Positions 24,480-33,627 of a stretch of 64,000 bases of DNA are shown here, in pieces. Each line of letters begins with the position of its first letter. The stretch's first letter is position 1. Under the pieces are notes generated by a model. The model searched no databases. It was not told where the DNA came from and worked only from the letters and a program-made list of their open reading frames with translations. Made by a program: the position numbers and the translations under genes. This DNA comes from Massilia niastensis DSM 21313. GTDB taxonomy: Bacteria; Pseudomonadota; Gammaproteobacteria; Burkholderiales; Burkholderiaceae_D. The DNA lies in the NCBI RefSeq assembly GCF_000382345.1, contig NZ_KB908078.1:77849-141848 (forward strand), read 5' to 3'.

Positions 24480-27400
24480 TCAGCCGCCGTAAGGGGTGAA
24501 TGGAATCCCGTTGGCGATCAGTTCGACCACCGCGTCGCGGTTCTCCGGGCTTGCGCTGAACTCGGCCAGGACGACGGAGAGGGGAGCCCTCCCGCTGTCG
24601 AGAACGTCGAGCCAGAAGGCATAGCCGCCCGGGTCCGGATCGCGGTCCAGGATGTTGTGGTACAGGCGCAGCAGGATCTCGCCGTTCGACAAGCCGCTGC
24701 CGTACAGGTCGGCGAATTCCTTCGAGCCCGTAAACCCTCCCGCAACCTGTTCCAGCGTCGCGCCGCGGTCCATCACCGAGATCCAGTAGCCCAGGCCTCC
24801 GAGGTCGGGTGCGCGGTCGAACGCCGCGCGGTAGATGCGGTAGGCGGCGCCCGCCACGCCCTCGATGTCCAGCGCCAGCGCGCCGTCGGCGAACACGAGG
24901 CGCTCGATGCCGGCCAGGGTATCGGCGCCGTCGCCGGCCAGGCCGCTGCGCTGGTCGAGGACGCGCAAGCCGGCCTCGCTGCGGGTGAGCGTGTAGCCGG
25001 CGGCGGAACCGCCATAGCGGGCGCTGTCGGTGCCGGCGCCGCCGATCAGGGTGTCGTTGCCGGCGCCGCCATGCAGGATGTCGTTGCCGGCGCCGCCGTC
25101 GAGCCGATCGTTGCCGGTGCCGCCCGCCAGGTCATCGTTGTCGCTGGTGCCGGAGCGGTCCTGGCCGGGAGTGGCGGGCGGTGTGACGGGCGGCGTGACT
25201 GGCGGCGTGACTGGCGGCGTGACGGGAGGGGGCGGGGGTGTGGCGACGACCGGCCTCACCTTTTCGACGAAGTTGTCCGCCGTGATCGTGGCCGCATCGA
25301 CCCCTTTGAGCGTCATGAGCGGGACGAAGGTGGGACCGACGCCGCTCACGTACGTATTGAGCTGCAGCAGCGTATCGGCGCCGCTCTGGAGCAGGCGCAG
25401 CTCGCCCTTCCCGAAGGGGTCGTCCTTCGCGTACAGCCACCAGTCCAGCGCCTCCAGCTCGATCAGGTCGCCCTCGGGGCCGGCCTGGAAATCGCGGATG
25501 GTCAGCGAGCCCTTGGCCGGCAACCACGCGATGGAAAAGGTATCCCTGCCGGCGCCGCCTTCCAGCACGGCCTCGGTCTGGATGGTTTCGTGGTAGCGGA
25601 CCTCGAACCGGTCGTCGCCGCCATCGCCATGCAGCTCGACGCGCTGGCGCCAGTCGACCCAGGCCTGGTCCGAATTCAGCTGCAGCAGGTCCTTGCCGTC
25701 GCCGCCGCGCAGGATGTCGTTGCCCCGGGTGCTGGTCAGGATATCGTCGCCGGCGCCGCCTGCGAGCGTGTCGTCCCCGGTCTCCCTGGTGTCGAAGCCG
25801 GAAGGCCAGTGATCGATGGCATCGCCACCCAGCGTGTCGTTGCCGTCGCCGCCCTCCAGGCGGTCGTTGCCGACTCCGCCGAGCAGGATGTCATCGCCGC
25901 CGCCTCCGGTGATGGTGTCATCGCGCCAGCCGCCGTTCAGGCGTTCGCCGGTCGCGGTGCCGACGATGTCGATGCCACGCGAGGAACCGGTTGGATTGAA
26001 GCCCCAGGCGATGTTGGCCGGCGCCAGGTCGTCCTTGTCCACTCCGACAAGGATGATCGCGTCCCGGTAGGTGCTGGCGCCGGCCTCGGATACGCGCTGC
26101 TGCAGCACGGTATCTGCGCCGCGCTGGACGGCGCGCATGCCGGTGGCGGGACCGAAGGGATCGGGGTCGGGCTGATCATAGGTGACGAAGGACATCAGGT
26201 CGAGCACGTCGCCGCCGGCGCCGGTGCGGAAATCGGTAATGGTGAGCGTGCCCAGGCCCCGCAGGTCGAATGTGTCGATGCCGGCGCCGCCGTCGGCGAC
26301 CACGTCGAGCCGGTGCTCGTAGCCTGTTCCGGCCGAGATACGGTCGTTGCCATCGCCGCCATGCACTACCACTGTCGCCGCTCCGGCCACCCCGTAGAGC
26401 CAGTCCCTGATGTCGATGTCGTCGTCGCCGGCGCCGCCTTCGAGCACGTCCTTGCCGCCGTTGCTGATCAGGGTATCGTTGCCCGTACCGCCCATCAGCA
26501 GGCTGCCTTCGTAGGTGCGAGCTTCCAGGCGGTCGTCGCCGGCGCCGCCGTCGAGCTGGTTGCTGCCGTTCTCGTCCTGCAGCCTGTCCTGGCCCTCGCC
26601 ACCGAACAGCAGGTCATCGCCGTAGCCGCCCCACAGGTCGTCGTCGCCATCGTCACCGTACAGGCTGTCGTCGCCTTCCAAGCCCTGGAGCAGGTCATCG
26701 CCGCCAGCGCCGCGCAGCGTGTCGTGGAAGCGGCCGCCGCCCATGCTGTCTTTGCCGGACGTTCCGATGCGATCGTAGCCCAGCAGGGAGCCGTCCAGGC
26801 GCACACCATCACTGAAGTTGTCGTTGGTGAGCGAGGCCAGCGCCGTGCGCCGCAGTATCGCCACGTCGGTCCAGGCGCCCGAGCCGGCCTCGCCATCCTG
26901 CAGGCGTTGCAGGACCGTATCGCTGCCCCGTTGTTCGACGCGCAGCGGACCCGCTGCCGCGAAAGGATTGCGGAGTTCGCTCTGGTAAGGCAGCAACGAG
27001 AAGATGTTGAGCAGGTCGCCGCCCGGGCCGGCCTCGAAATCCGTGACCGTCAACAGCGGTAGCGATGCGGCGGACGAGAAACTGTAGCTGTCCTGGCCCG
27101 CGCCGCCGGTGGCTTCGACATCGCGGGTGGCAGGGATGTCGGCGGCCAGGTAGATGCCGTCGCTGCCATCGCCTCCGTTGACCAGCAAGGGGGCCGCGTC
27201 GTCAGTGGCCGTAAACGCGGTGATCCAGATGCTGTCGTTGCCGCTGCCGCCATCGATGATGTCGACGCTGAGCGCGGCCTCGATCCGGTCATTGCCCGCT
27301 TCGCCGTGGATGGCGACATGCCCGAACGGTCCGTGGCGATCGTGGGGATAGACGCCTGCCTTGATCGTGTCGTCGCCGTCGCCGCCGTAGAAGCTGTCGT

Positions 27401-29615
27401 TGCCGGCGTAGTCGACCAGCAGGTCGTTGCCGTCGCCGCCGCCGAGATAGTCGTCGCCGCTGCCGCCGTCCAGGGTATCCTGGCCGGCGCCGCCTTCGAG
27501 CCGGTCGTCCCCCGCGCCGCCTTCGAGGTAGTCGGTGCCCCCGCGGCCGAACAGCCTGTCGTTGTTCTCGCCGCCGTACAGCCTGTCGCGGGAGAAGACG
27601 TCGTCGCCACCCTCGAGCAGGTCGTCGCCCCTGCCGCCCTCGATCGAATCATCGCCGCCTTCGCCGCGCAGGGTGTCGTCGAGGTCGGTGCCGGTCAGCC
27701 TGTTGCTCTTGGCAGTGCCAGTCAGGGTGATGCCGACATTGCTGCCCCCGATATCCCAGCCGCCGGCAATGCTGGTGCGCGGGATCGCTGCCAAGGGCAC
27801 GCCCGCGAGCGTGGCCGCCAGCCTGAACTGGTGTTCCGTTCCCGCGGCGCCATCGGCGTCGAGATAGAGCAGGGTGTCGGCGCCGTCCTGCGCGGCCTTC
27901 AGGTAACCGGCCGTGCCGAACGGGTTGCCCGGCTGCCGCCACTCGAACAGCCAGTGCAGCTCCAGGCGGTCGCCCTCGGCCGCGTTGAAGTCGTCGATCC
28001 GCAGGTGGGAGTCGAGCCTGGACAGGTGGAAGGTGTCGCTGCCGCTGCCGCCGCGGGCGGTCGCGGTGAGCAGGCCGGTGTCGAGGCTGATGTCCAGCGC
28101 GTCGTCGCCGGCGCCGCCATCGAGGGCCAGGGCATGGGCGCGCCCGTTGCGGGTGCTGCTGACCCAGAGCCTGTCCTGGCCATCGCCCCCTGCCAGGGTA
28201 TCGTTGCCATTGCCGGCTGTCAGCCAGTCATCGCCGGCGCCGCCGTCGAGCAGGTTGGTACCGAAGCCGGCGGTTTCCAGTGTATCGTTGCCATCGCCGC
28301 CATACAGCTTGTCGCCGCCGGCGCCGCCGTGGAGCTGGTCGTCGCCGCCGTAGCCATGGATGCTATCGTCGAGGATCGTTCCACGCAGGCTGTTCGGGCT
28401 CTCGGTGCCGAGTACGGTCTCGCCGACGGTCGAGCCGGTCGGATCGATGCCATCGAAAAAATTCGCGCGGGTGAACCGGGCAGGCGCGACGCCGGTGAAC
28501 TGCAGCAGGGTGCGATAAACGGCGCCCGGTTCGAGACCGCGCAGCTGGAGCAGGGTATCGGCGCCTTCGGCCACCAGGCGCAGGCTGCCGTCGGTGAAAG
28601 GGCTGACGTCGGTGATGCCATTGCGCAGGCTGTAGATATCGATCCGGTCGCCGTTCGCGCCGGTGGCGAAGTCGGTGATGCGGATGCGCATGGCGTCGTC
28701 GGGCGCGCCGGCATCGGCGCCCACCAGCGTATAGGTATCGACGCCGGCGCCGCCGTCGATCGTGACCTGGGCCGCATTGCCGGCGCCGAGATGCAGTTCG
28801 ATATAGTCGTCGCCGGCGCCGGCGTCGATGCCGGATACCGGTTCGGCCGCCGCCGCGTCCAGCCGGATGCGGATACTGTCCTTGCCCTCGCCGCCCACGA
28901 AATCGACGCCGTTGTAGCCCGAGAGGATATCGTCGCCATCGCCGCCGTCCAGCAGCCCGGTCGAGGCCAGGCCGCCCTTCAGGGCATCGTCGCCGCCGCG
29001 GCCCAGCAAGGTATCGTTGCCGTGCATGTCGTCGAGGCGGTCCTTGCCGATGCCGCCGTCCAGCAGGTCGTCGCCCGTTCCGCCGTCGAGCCAGTCGTCG
29101 TCGGCGCCGCCCTGGAGACGGTCGTTGCCGCCGAAGCCGAGCAGGTAGTCGTAGCCGCCGGCGCCATCGATCGTATCGGCAAGGTCGCTGCCGAGGATCG
29201 CGTCGCCCTCGGCGCTGCCGGTCCTCTCGATGGCAACGGGGCTGAGCGCGGAGACGAAATAGGTGGTCCTGGCGGGAGCGGGAGCCCCGCTCAGGTCGAC
29301 GATGGCGCCGCGGCTCAGCTCGATCCAGTATTCGGTCGAGAATTCCAGCGAGGCGGGCGGGTTGAACCTCACTGTATTGCCCGACACGGTGACATAGGGA
29401 CTGTCCGCAATCGGTCCCGAGTGCAGGATGCCCGAGCGGTTGTCGAAGGTCAGGGTGCCGGCGCCGAGCTTGACGGGCTCGCTGAAGGTGAAGACCAGGT
29501 CGGCGTCGAGGGCGTGGCCATGCACCGGCCAGGAGAGGAAGGAAGGCTGTGCCGTGTCGGCGGCATCGGACACCATCACGGACAGCGAGCCATGCTGGAG
29601 CAGGTTGGTTGACAT
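24480..29615 (-). CDS. Giant RTX calcium-binding secreted protein with SwmB-like and DUF4214 domains
   Basis: A 1711-residue protein, almost certainly exported by a type I system and folded by calcium outside the cell. Residues 20-125 resemble a bacterial Ig-like (SwmB) domain ([20 protein letters not shown]). Five blocks of GGxGxDxLxGG nonapeptides follow. They alternate with a conserved non-RTX segment (D-T-F-x-L, ITDFxxGxxGDxLDL, PF, GADTLLQ, then PTGSxxG) of about 100 residues, giving a long-period repeat of about 230-320 residues. A PPVTPP linker near 1455-1480 leads to a last RTX block and a DUF4214 domain ([40 protein letters not shown]). There is no N-terminal signal peptide, as expected. 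No hlyB/hlyD-like genes lie nearby. It may be an adhesin or an enzyme-free surface protein. Confidence 0.88.
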   Translation of the reverse strand: MSTNLLQHGSLSVMVSDAADTAQPSFLSWPVHGHALDADLVFTFSEPVKLGAGTLTFDNRSGILHSGPIADSPYVTVSGNTVRFNPPASLEFSTEYWIELSRGAIVDLSGAPAPARTTYFVSALSPVAIERTGSAEGDAILGSDLADTIDGAGGYDYLLGFGGNDRLQGGADDDWLDGGTGDDLLDGGIGKDRLDDMHGNDTLLGRGGDDALKGGLASTGLLDGGDGDDILSGYNGVDFVGGEGKDSIRIRLDAAAAEPVSGIDAGAGDDYIELHLGAGNAAQVTIDGGAGVDTYTLVGADAGAPDDAMRIRITDFATGANGDRIDIYSLRNGITDVSPFTDGSLRLVAEGADTLLQLRGLEPGAVYRTLLQFTGVAPARFTRANFFDGIDPTGSTVGETVLGTESPNSLRGTILDDSIHGYGGDDQLHGGAGGDKLYGGDGNDTLETAGFGTNLLDGGAGDDWLTAGNGNDTLAGGDGQDRLWVSSTRNGRAHALALDGGAGDDALDISLDTGLLTATARGGSGSDTFHLSRLDSHLRIDDFNAAEGDRLELHWLFEWRQPGNPFGTAGYLKAAQDGADTLLYLDADGAAGTEHQFRLAATLAGVPLAAIPRTSIAGGWDIGGSNVGITLTGTAKSNRLTGTDLDDTLRGEGGDDSIEGGRGDDLLEGGDDVFSRDRLYGGENNDRLFGRGGTDYLEGGAGDDRLEGGAGQDTLDGGSGDDYLGGGDGNDLLVDYAGNDSFYGGDGDDTIKAGVYPHDRHGPFGHVAIHGEAGNDRIEAALSVDIIDGGSGNDSIWITAFTATDDAAPLLVNGGDGSDGIYLAADIPATRDVEATGGAGQDSYSFSSAASLPLLTVTDFEAGPGGDLLNIFSLLPYQSELRNPFAAAGPLRVEQRGSDTVLQRLQDGEAGSGAWTDVAILRRTALASLTNDNFSDGVRLDGSLLGYDRIGTSGKDSMGGGRFHDTLRGAGGDDLLQGLEGDDSLYGDDGDDDLWGGYGDDLLFGGEGQDRLQDENGSNQLDGGAGDDRLEARTYEGSLLMGGTGNDTLISNGGKDVLEGGAGDDDIDIRDWLYGVAGAATVVVHGGDGNDRISAGTGYEHRLDVVADGGAGIDTFDLRGLGTLTITDFRTGAGGDVLDLMSFVTYDQPDPDPFGPATGMRAVQRGADTVLQQRVSEAGASTYRDAIILVGVDKDDLAPANIAWGFNPTGSSRGIDIVGTATGERLNGGWRDDTITGGGGDDILLGGVGNDRLEGGDGNDTLGGDAIDHWPSGFDTRETGDDTLAGGAGDDILTSTRGNDILRGGDGKDLLQLNSDQAWVDWRQRVELHGDGGDDRFEVRYHETIQTEAVLEGGAGRDTFSIAWLPAKGSLTIRDFQAGPEGDLIELEALDWWLYAKDDPFGKGELRLLQSGADTLLQLNTYVSGVGPTFVPLMTLKGVDAATITADNFVEKVRPVVATPPPPPVTPPVTPPVTPPVTPPATPGQDRSGTSDNDDLAGGTGNDRLDGGAGNDILHGGAGNDTLIGGAGTDSARYGGSAAGYTLTRSEAGLRVLDQRSGLAGDGADTLAGIERLVFADGALALDIEGVAGAAYRIYRAAFDRAPDLGGLGYWISVMDRGATLEQVAGGFTGSKEFADLYGSGLSNGEILLRLYHNILDRDPDPGGYAFWLDVLDSGRAPLSVVLAEFSASPENRDAVVELIANGIPFTPYGG
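25171..25230 (-). repeat. 12-bp tandem repeat encoding a VTPP linker
   Basis: Five 12-base units, the central ones GTGACTGGCGGC on the plus strand, encode repeated Val-Thr-Pro-Pro in the RTX protein. Units two to four are nearly identical, so the copy number could vary by slippage without shifting the frame. Confidence 0.8.
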
Positions 29616-29689
29616 GGGTGCAAGGTAGAGGCGGCCATGAGATCGACGGCCGGTGGTCGGTCCATCAATATCACCGACTCAGCAGTAGT

Positions 29690-29701
29690 TTGTCTAGACA
29701 A
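29690..29701. promoter_or_regulatory. Perfect 12-bp palindrome upstream of the RTX gene
   Basis: TTGTCTAGACAA, with partial flanking symmetry, lies 75 bases upstream of the RTX start, in a 140-base gap. It is a candidate operator, possibly for an MarR- or TetR-type regulator. No promoter elements can be tied to it with confidence. Confidence 0.3.
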
Positions 29702-29756
29702 CACTGCCGTACTGTCGCGTTATGCCGACACCCATGGCGAAGGATGTTGCATGAAG

Positions 29757-29779
29757 AACGCCCCGCGTTGCGGGGCGTT
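29757..29779 (-). terminator. Probable terminator hairpin after the M14 peptidase operon
   Basis: A perfect 10-bp stem (AACGCCCCGC with GCGGGGCGTT) and 3-base loop lie 48 bases after the stop of the 78-residue ORF. On the minus strand it is followed by a modest T-rich stretch (TTCTTC), so termination may be imperfect. Confidence 0.55.
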
Positions 29780-29803
29780 CCTGTGTGTTACCTGCTGCTT
29801 CGT

Positions 29804-29839
29804 TTACTTGTCCGCGCGCATCGCGTTCAGCCCGGCTGC
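29804..29839 (-). repeat. Duplicated copy of the M14 peptidase gene tail
   Basis: Read on the minus strand this matches the last 37 bases of the M14 gene (30076-30112), with one base deleted and a few substitutions. One frame still encodes LNAMRADK and a stop, matching the LNAIRTNK end of the peptidase. The 78-residue ORF ends inside it in another frame. Confidence 0.6.
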
Positions 29840-30063
29840 TCGCTGCGGCTGAGCCGCTGGCCAAAGATGACCCAGGTGCGCACTTCGCCATCGACCGTGG
29901 CGCGCAGCGCCCAGCCGGTGCCGATCTTCTCGACCGTTACTTCGGTCTCGATTTCCCTGGCCAGCTTTTCCGCCCAGGTCTGGGCGGCGCCGCGGCCCTT
30001 GAACAGTTCCTGGCCCTGGTAGACGACGGTGGCGTCGAACACGGAAGCAGCAAATACGGTCAT
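29827..30063 (-). CDS. Small hypothetical protein downstream of the M14 peptidase
   Basis: A 78-residue protein of unknown function with a strong GAGGAG site. It starts 12 bases after the peptidase stop, so it is co-transcribed. The sequence suggests a small alpha/beta fold (TVFAASVFDATVVYQGQELF, then AQTWAEKLAREIETEVTVEK, then TGWALRATVDGEVRTWVIFG). Its last residues (SEQPG) read through a decayed copy of the peptidase gene tail in a different frame, so the original C-terminus may have been changed by a duplication. Confidence 0.7.
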   Translation of the reverse strand: MTVFAASVFDATVVYQGQELFKGRGAAQTWAEKLAREIETEVTVEKIGTGWALRATVDGEVRTWVIFGQRLSRSEQPG

Positions 30064-30075
30064 GGCGGTCTCCTC

Positions 30076-31209
30076 TTACTTGTTTGTGCGAATCGCGTTC
30101 AGCACCGGCTGCAGCACCGCCGCGCCCAGGCGTGCGCTGCGTGCGCCGTCCCAGCCCACCTGCGGATCCGGGTCGTTGGCGTTGTCCTTGAACGGCAGTT
30201 CCAGGGTCAGCGACAGGCAGCCGAAGGCGTGGGTGATGTGCGGCGAACCCATGGTCAGCACCTCGTCGGTGAACGGATCCTTCGGATAGCCGTAGACGTC
30301 CTGGAAGTCCGGGCTGGCGATCTTGAAGTCGTCGATGAAGCGCTGCTGCTGCGCCGCCTGCCCGGCGCTGAAGGTCGGCAGGGCGTCGCTGCCGGCCACG
30401 AACACGTAGGGCAGGCCTTCGTCGCCGTGCACGTCCAGGCACAGGTCGACGCCGGTCTCGTGCATCTTCTTCAGCACCAGGAAGACTTCCGGGCTGCGCT
30501 CCATGGACGGGTTCATCCACTCGCGGTTCAGGTTGGCGCCGGCCGCGTTGGTGCGCAGGTTGCCGCGCACCGAGCCGTCCGGGTTCATGTTCGGCACCAC
30601 GTAGAACACGGTTTCCCTCAGCAGCTGGCGGCCGAACGGGTGGCTCGGGTCGAGCAGCGCGTCGAGCATGCCTTCGACGAACCATTCGGCCATCGTCTCG
30701 CCCGGGTGCTGGCGTGCGATCACCCAGACCTTCTTCTTCCCGGGCGCAGGATCGCCGATCACCAGCATGTTCAGGTCGCGGCCGTCGACGGTCGAACCCA
30801 GGTCGAGCATGCGCACGTGTTCCGACATCTGGGCGCGGTCCAGCAGCTCCAGGTGGCGTTCCCACGAATACGGCTCGAAGTAGGCGTAGTAGACGCTGTC
30901 CATGCCCGGGGTGTGCTCGATCTTCAGGACCTGGCCGTCGAAGGAGGTCGGCACGCGGAACCAGTTGACGCGGTCGTAGCTCGCCATCGCCTGGTAGTCT
31001 TCCCAGCCCTTCGGATAGGCGGACTGGCCGGCGTTGAGCAGGCGGATGGTGCACGGCTCGCCTTGCGCGCCCTGCAGGCGGAAGTAGAACCACTGGATGA
31101 TGTCGGCGTGCGAGTCCTTGCGGATGTTCAGGTCGATGGCGTTCGCGCTCGTGGCGTTCACGACCTCGATGGCGCCAGCGTCGAACTGGCTGCTGATCTT
31201 GATAGACAT
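30076..31209 (-). CDS. M14-family zinc carboxypeptidase (cytosolic CCP-like)
   Basis: A 377-residue metallocarboxypeptidase related to the cytosolic CCP/AGBL branch. An N-terminal beta-rich domain (about 1-125, with DIQWFYFRLQGAQGEPCTIR-like features) precedes the peptidase. The zinc ligands are in ARQHPGETMAEWFVEGML (H-x-x-E, near residue 170) and the His of CLDVHGDEGLPYVFVAG near 265. NMNPDGSVRGNLRTNAAGAN then LNREW is the substrate-binding segment, and the catalytic Glu lies in LTLELPF near 340. The start at 31209 is chosen because the N-terminal domain begins there. Bacterial substrates are unknown. It lies 73 bases downstream of paaX on the same strand. Confidence 0.88.
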   Translation of the reverse strand: MSIKISSQFDAGAIEVVNATSANAIDLNIRKDSHADIIQWFYFRLQGAQGEPCTIRLLNAGQSAYPKGWEDYQAMASYDRVNWFRVPTSFDGQVLKIEHTPGMDSVYYAYFEPYSWERHLELLDRAQMSEHVRMLDLGSTVDGRDLNMLVIGDPAPGKKKVWVIARQHPGETMAEWFVEGMLDALLDPSHPFGRQLLRETVFYVVPNMNPDGSVRGNLRTNAAGANLNREWMNPSMERSPEVFLVLKKMHETGVDLCLDVHGDEGLPYVFVAGSDALPTFSAGQAAQQQRFIDDFKIASPDFQDVYGYPKDPFTDEVLTMGSPHITHAFGCLSLTLELPFKDNANDPDPQVGWDGARSARLGAAVLQPVLNAIRTNK

Positions 31210-31282
31210 GGTGTGTCCTGTGAGTGGGAAGTGCGGAAAGGGAGGATGATAACCGCTTTTGGCGGCTGCGAGCCCGCGCAGC

Positions 31283-32212
31283 TCACGCATCCAGGCCCCC
31301 GAAACGCGCGCGGAAGGCCGCGTCGGCCGCGGGCGTGGTGGAGTCTTCGCGGCGCAGCATGGCCATCACGTGCTGCTCGGCCTGCGCATGGACCAGGCGG
31401 TAGATGTCGCGCGCCAGCGCATAGGCTTCCGAACCGGGCCAGGGCTGCGGCAGCAGCTCGAGCGGCAGCATCGGATCGTGCAGCTGCACCCGGCGGTAGG
31501 CGTGGACCAGGAGCGAGCGGATCGCGAAGGCATCCTCGGGGCCGACGTCCGCGTTCGCTTTCAATAGCGCCTGCAGCGGCGTGAAGACGTCGATGAAGTG
31601 GCGGTAGCTGGCCACCACGCCGGACAGGTCCCAGCCATCCCGCACCAGTTCCGGTAGCGGCTTCGAGCCGACGCCGGGGAGTTCCGTCATCTCGCAGGCG
31701 AACACGCGGCCTGCGGCGCCGGAGCGCGCCAGCAGTTCGCGCAGGATGTCGCGGTCCGGCGCCGGGTGCGCCAACACGCCGGTCGCCAGCATCGCATAGC
31801 CCTCCCATTGCAGCTCCTTGCGCAGCAGGTTGCGCAAGTCGGCGTCGATGCTGCCGTTCGGGGCCACCAGCAGGGTCCAGCGGCCGTTCCAGTCCAGCCC
31901 CGGCGGCGCATAGATGCGGCGGTTGGCGCGCTCGAAGCGCGGCAGCGCCTTCGGTTCCAGCGCATAGCGGCTGCGCCGGCCCTCGCGGCTGGCCACCAGC
32001 CAGCCTTCCTGCACCAGGCGGAACACGCTGGTGCGCACCAGCCGGTCGGTGACGCCCAGGGGGGCCAGCAGCTCGATCATGCTGCCCAGCCAGAAGGCGC
32101 CGCCGTGCGGGGCGATGGCGTCGCCGCAGATCGTCATCACCAGCGACTTGTGGCGCGGCGGATCGGTGGCGAGGAAGTGGGCGATCCACTCGCTGCTGGA
32201 GAGCTGGTTCAT
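31283..32212 (-). CDS. paaX: Phenylacetate operon repressor PaaX
   Basis: A 309-residue GntR-related repressor that releases DNA when phenylacetyl-CoA binds. The N-terminal winged helix includes SLVMTICGDAIAPHGGAFWL at 23-42, TDRLVRTSVFRLVQEGWLVA (recognition region) near 55-74, and SREGRRSRYALEPKA. The PaaX central segment RIYAPPGLDWNGRWTLLVAP follows near 98. The start at 32212 matches the family N-terminus; the frame is open much further upstream but into antisense paaA sequence. It is divergent from paaA across 105 bases that hold an inverted-repeat operator. Confidence 0.93.
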   Translation of the reverse strand: MNQLSSSEWIAHFLATDPPRHKSLVMTICGDAIAPHGGAFWLGSMIELLAPLGVTDRLVRTSVFRLVQEGWLVASREGRRSRYALEPKALPRFERANRRIYAPPGLDWNGRWTLLVAPNGSIDADLRNLLRKELQWEGYAMLATGVLAHPAPDRDILRELLARSGAAGRVFACEMTELPGVGSKPLPELVRDGWDLSGVVASYRHFIDVFTPLQALLKANADVGPEDAFAIRSLLVHAYRRVQLHDPMLPLELLPQPWPGSEAYALARDIYRLVHAQAEQHVMAMLRREDSTTPAADAAFRARFGGLDA

Positions 32213-32238
32213 GGTAGGAGTGCGATTTGCGGGATCGC

Positions 32239-32285
32239 AATATGATTCAAAATTTTTGTGTACATCAGATTTTTTGTATCGTATT
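32239..32285 (+). promoter_or_regulatory. Candidate PaaX operator (inverted repeat)
   Basis: Half-sites AATATGATTCAAAA (32239-32252) and TTTTGTATCGTATT (32272-32285) are inverted copies with 12 of 14 matches. Their centres are 33 bp apart, about three helical turns. The left half contains TGATTC, the core of the known E. coli PaaX site. The right half covers the -10 region of the paaA promoter. Confidence 0.6.
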
Positions 32286-32287
32286 AT
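32259..32287 (+). promoter_or_regulatory. Candidate paaA promoter
   Basis: TGTACA (32259-32264) and TATTAT (32282-32287) are separated by 17 bases, 4/6 and 5/6 matches to the sigma-70 consensus. The predicted start is about 24 bases before the paaA ATG, and the PaaX-like half-sites overlap it. Confidence 0.5.
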
Positions 32288-32317
32288 GGATTGAAGGCGT
32301 TTGCAACGGAGACAAAC

Positions 32318-33307
32318 ATGTATGCACAACTGGTAGAAACCGGCCTCAAGAAAGTCCGCACCGAAGAGGACATGAGCGCTGAAGAGCAGGCGTTCCAGGC
32401 GCGTATCGACGCCGGGATCAAGATCGAAGCGAAGGACTGGATGCCGGAAGCGTACCGCAAGACGCTGATTCGGCAAATCTCCCAGCACGCCCATTCGGAA
32501 ATCGTCGGTCAATTGCCTGAGGGTAATTGGGTGACGCGCGCGCCCACGCTCAAGCGCAAGTCGGTCTTGCTGGCCAAGATCCAGGACGAGGCCGGCCACG
32601 GCCTCTACCTGTACAGCGCCGCCGAGACCCTGGGCGTGTCGCGCGACGAACTGCTGGCCGCGCTGCACTCGGGCAAGGCCAAGTATTCGAGCATCTTCAA
32701 CTACCCGACCCTGAACTGGGCCGACATGGGCGCGATCGGCTGGCTGGTGGACGGCTCGGCGATCATCAACCAGATTCCGCTGTGCCGCTGTTCGTACGGA
32801 CCGTATGCGCGCGCGATGATCCGCGTCTGCAAGGAAGAATCCTTCCACGCGCGCCAGGGCTACGACATCATGATGAGCCTTGCCAGGGGCACGCCCGAGC
32901 AGAAGGCGATGGCCCAGGATGCGCTGAACCGCTGGTGGTGGCCGTCCCTGATGATGTTCGGCCCGTCGGACGCCGAGTCGGTCAACAGCGCGCAATCGAC
33001 CGCATGGCGCATCAAGCTGTTCTCGAACGACGAACTGCGCCAGCGCATGGTCGACCAGACCGTGCCGCAGGCCGAGTACCTGGGCCTGACGATTCCCGAT
33101 CCCGACCTGAAGTGGAACGAGGAGCGCGGCCACTACGATTTCGGCGAGATCGACTGGTCGGAGTTCCACAACGTCCTGAAGGGCAACGGCCCGTGCAACC
33201 GCGAGCGCCTGCGCACCCGCGTCAAGGCCTATGAGGACGGCGAGTGGTTCCGCGACGCCCTGGTCGCGCACGCCGACAAGAAAGCCGCCCGCAAGACCGC
33301 CGCCTGA
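32318..33307 (+). CDS. paaA: 1,2-phenylacetyl-CoA epoxidase, catalytic subunit A
   Basis: A 329-residue ferritin-like diiron protein, the catalytic subunit that epoxidises the ring of phenylacetyl-CoA. Diiron ligands are in [20 protein letters not shown] (D/E-x-x-H, near 90) and [20 protein letters not shown] (E-x-x-H, near 175). [19 protein letters not shown] and [20 protein letters not shown] are highly conserved in PaaA. It is the first gene of the catabolic operon, starting 30 bases after the predicted -10 box and preceded by a GGAGA site. Confidence 0.96.
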   Translation: MYAQLVETGLKKVRTEEDMSAEEQAFQARIDAGIKIEAKDWMPEAYRKTLIRQISQHAHSEIVGQLPEGNWVTRAPTLKRKSVLLAKIQDEAGHGLYLYSAAETLGVSRDELLAALHSGKAKYSSIFNYPTLNWADMGAIGWLVDGSAIINQIPLCRCSYGPYARAMIRVCKEESFHARQGYDIMMSLARGTPEQKAMAQDALNRWWWPSLMMFGPSDAESVNSAQSTAWRIKLFSNDELRQRMVDQTVPQAEYLGLTIPDPDLKWNEERGHYDFGEIDWSEFHNVLKGNGPCNRERLRTRVKAYEDGEWFRDALVAHADKKAARKTAA

Positions 33308-33342
33308 ACGCTGCCGGCACATAAGAACATACGGAGAACACG

Positions 33343-33627
33343 ATGAGCAAAGAATGGCCCCTGTGGGAAGTCTTCATCCGCAGCCAGCATGGCCTGGCCC
33401 ACAAGCACGTGGGCAGCCTGCACGCACCGGACGCCGAGATGGCGATCAACAACGCGCGTGACGTCTACACCCGCCGCAACGAAGGCGTGTCGATCTGGGT
33501 GGTGCGCGCCGCCGACATCGTCGCCAGCAGCCCGTCCGACAAGGAAGCGCTGTTCGAGCCGGCCAACAGCAAGGTCTACCGCCACCCGACCTTCTTCCCG
33601 ATGCCGGAAGAAGTCAAGAACCTGTGA
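33343..33627 (+). CDS. paaB: 1,2-phenylacetyl-CoA epoxidase, subunit B
   Basis: A 94-residue structural subunit of the epoxidase. EWPLWEVFIRSQHGLAHKHV at 4-23 and DAEMAINNARDVYTRRNEGV then SIWVVRAADI near 35-65 are the PaaB pattern; length is normal. It lies 35 bases after paaA with a GGAGA site and overlaps the paaC start by four bases (GTGA). Confidence 0.95.
   Translation: MSKEWPLWEVFIRSQHGLAHKHVGSLHAPDAEMAINNARDVYTRRNEGVSIWVVRAADIVASSPSDKEALFEPANSKVYRHPTFFPMPEEVKNL

Noticed and set aside
24657-29612. Long plus-strand open frames across the RTX gene
   Set aside because: They are antisense to the RTX repeats. Their valine/alanine repeats simply mirror the GGxGxD codons.
31283-33322. Apparent 679-residue PaaX with a long N-terminal extension
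   Set aside because: The extension is antisense to paaA. Family sequence begins at 32212.
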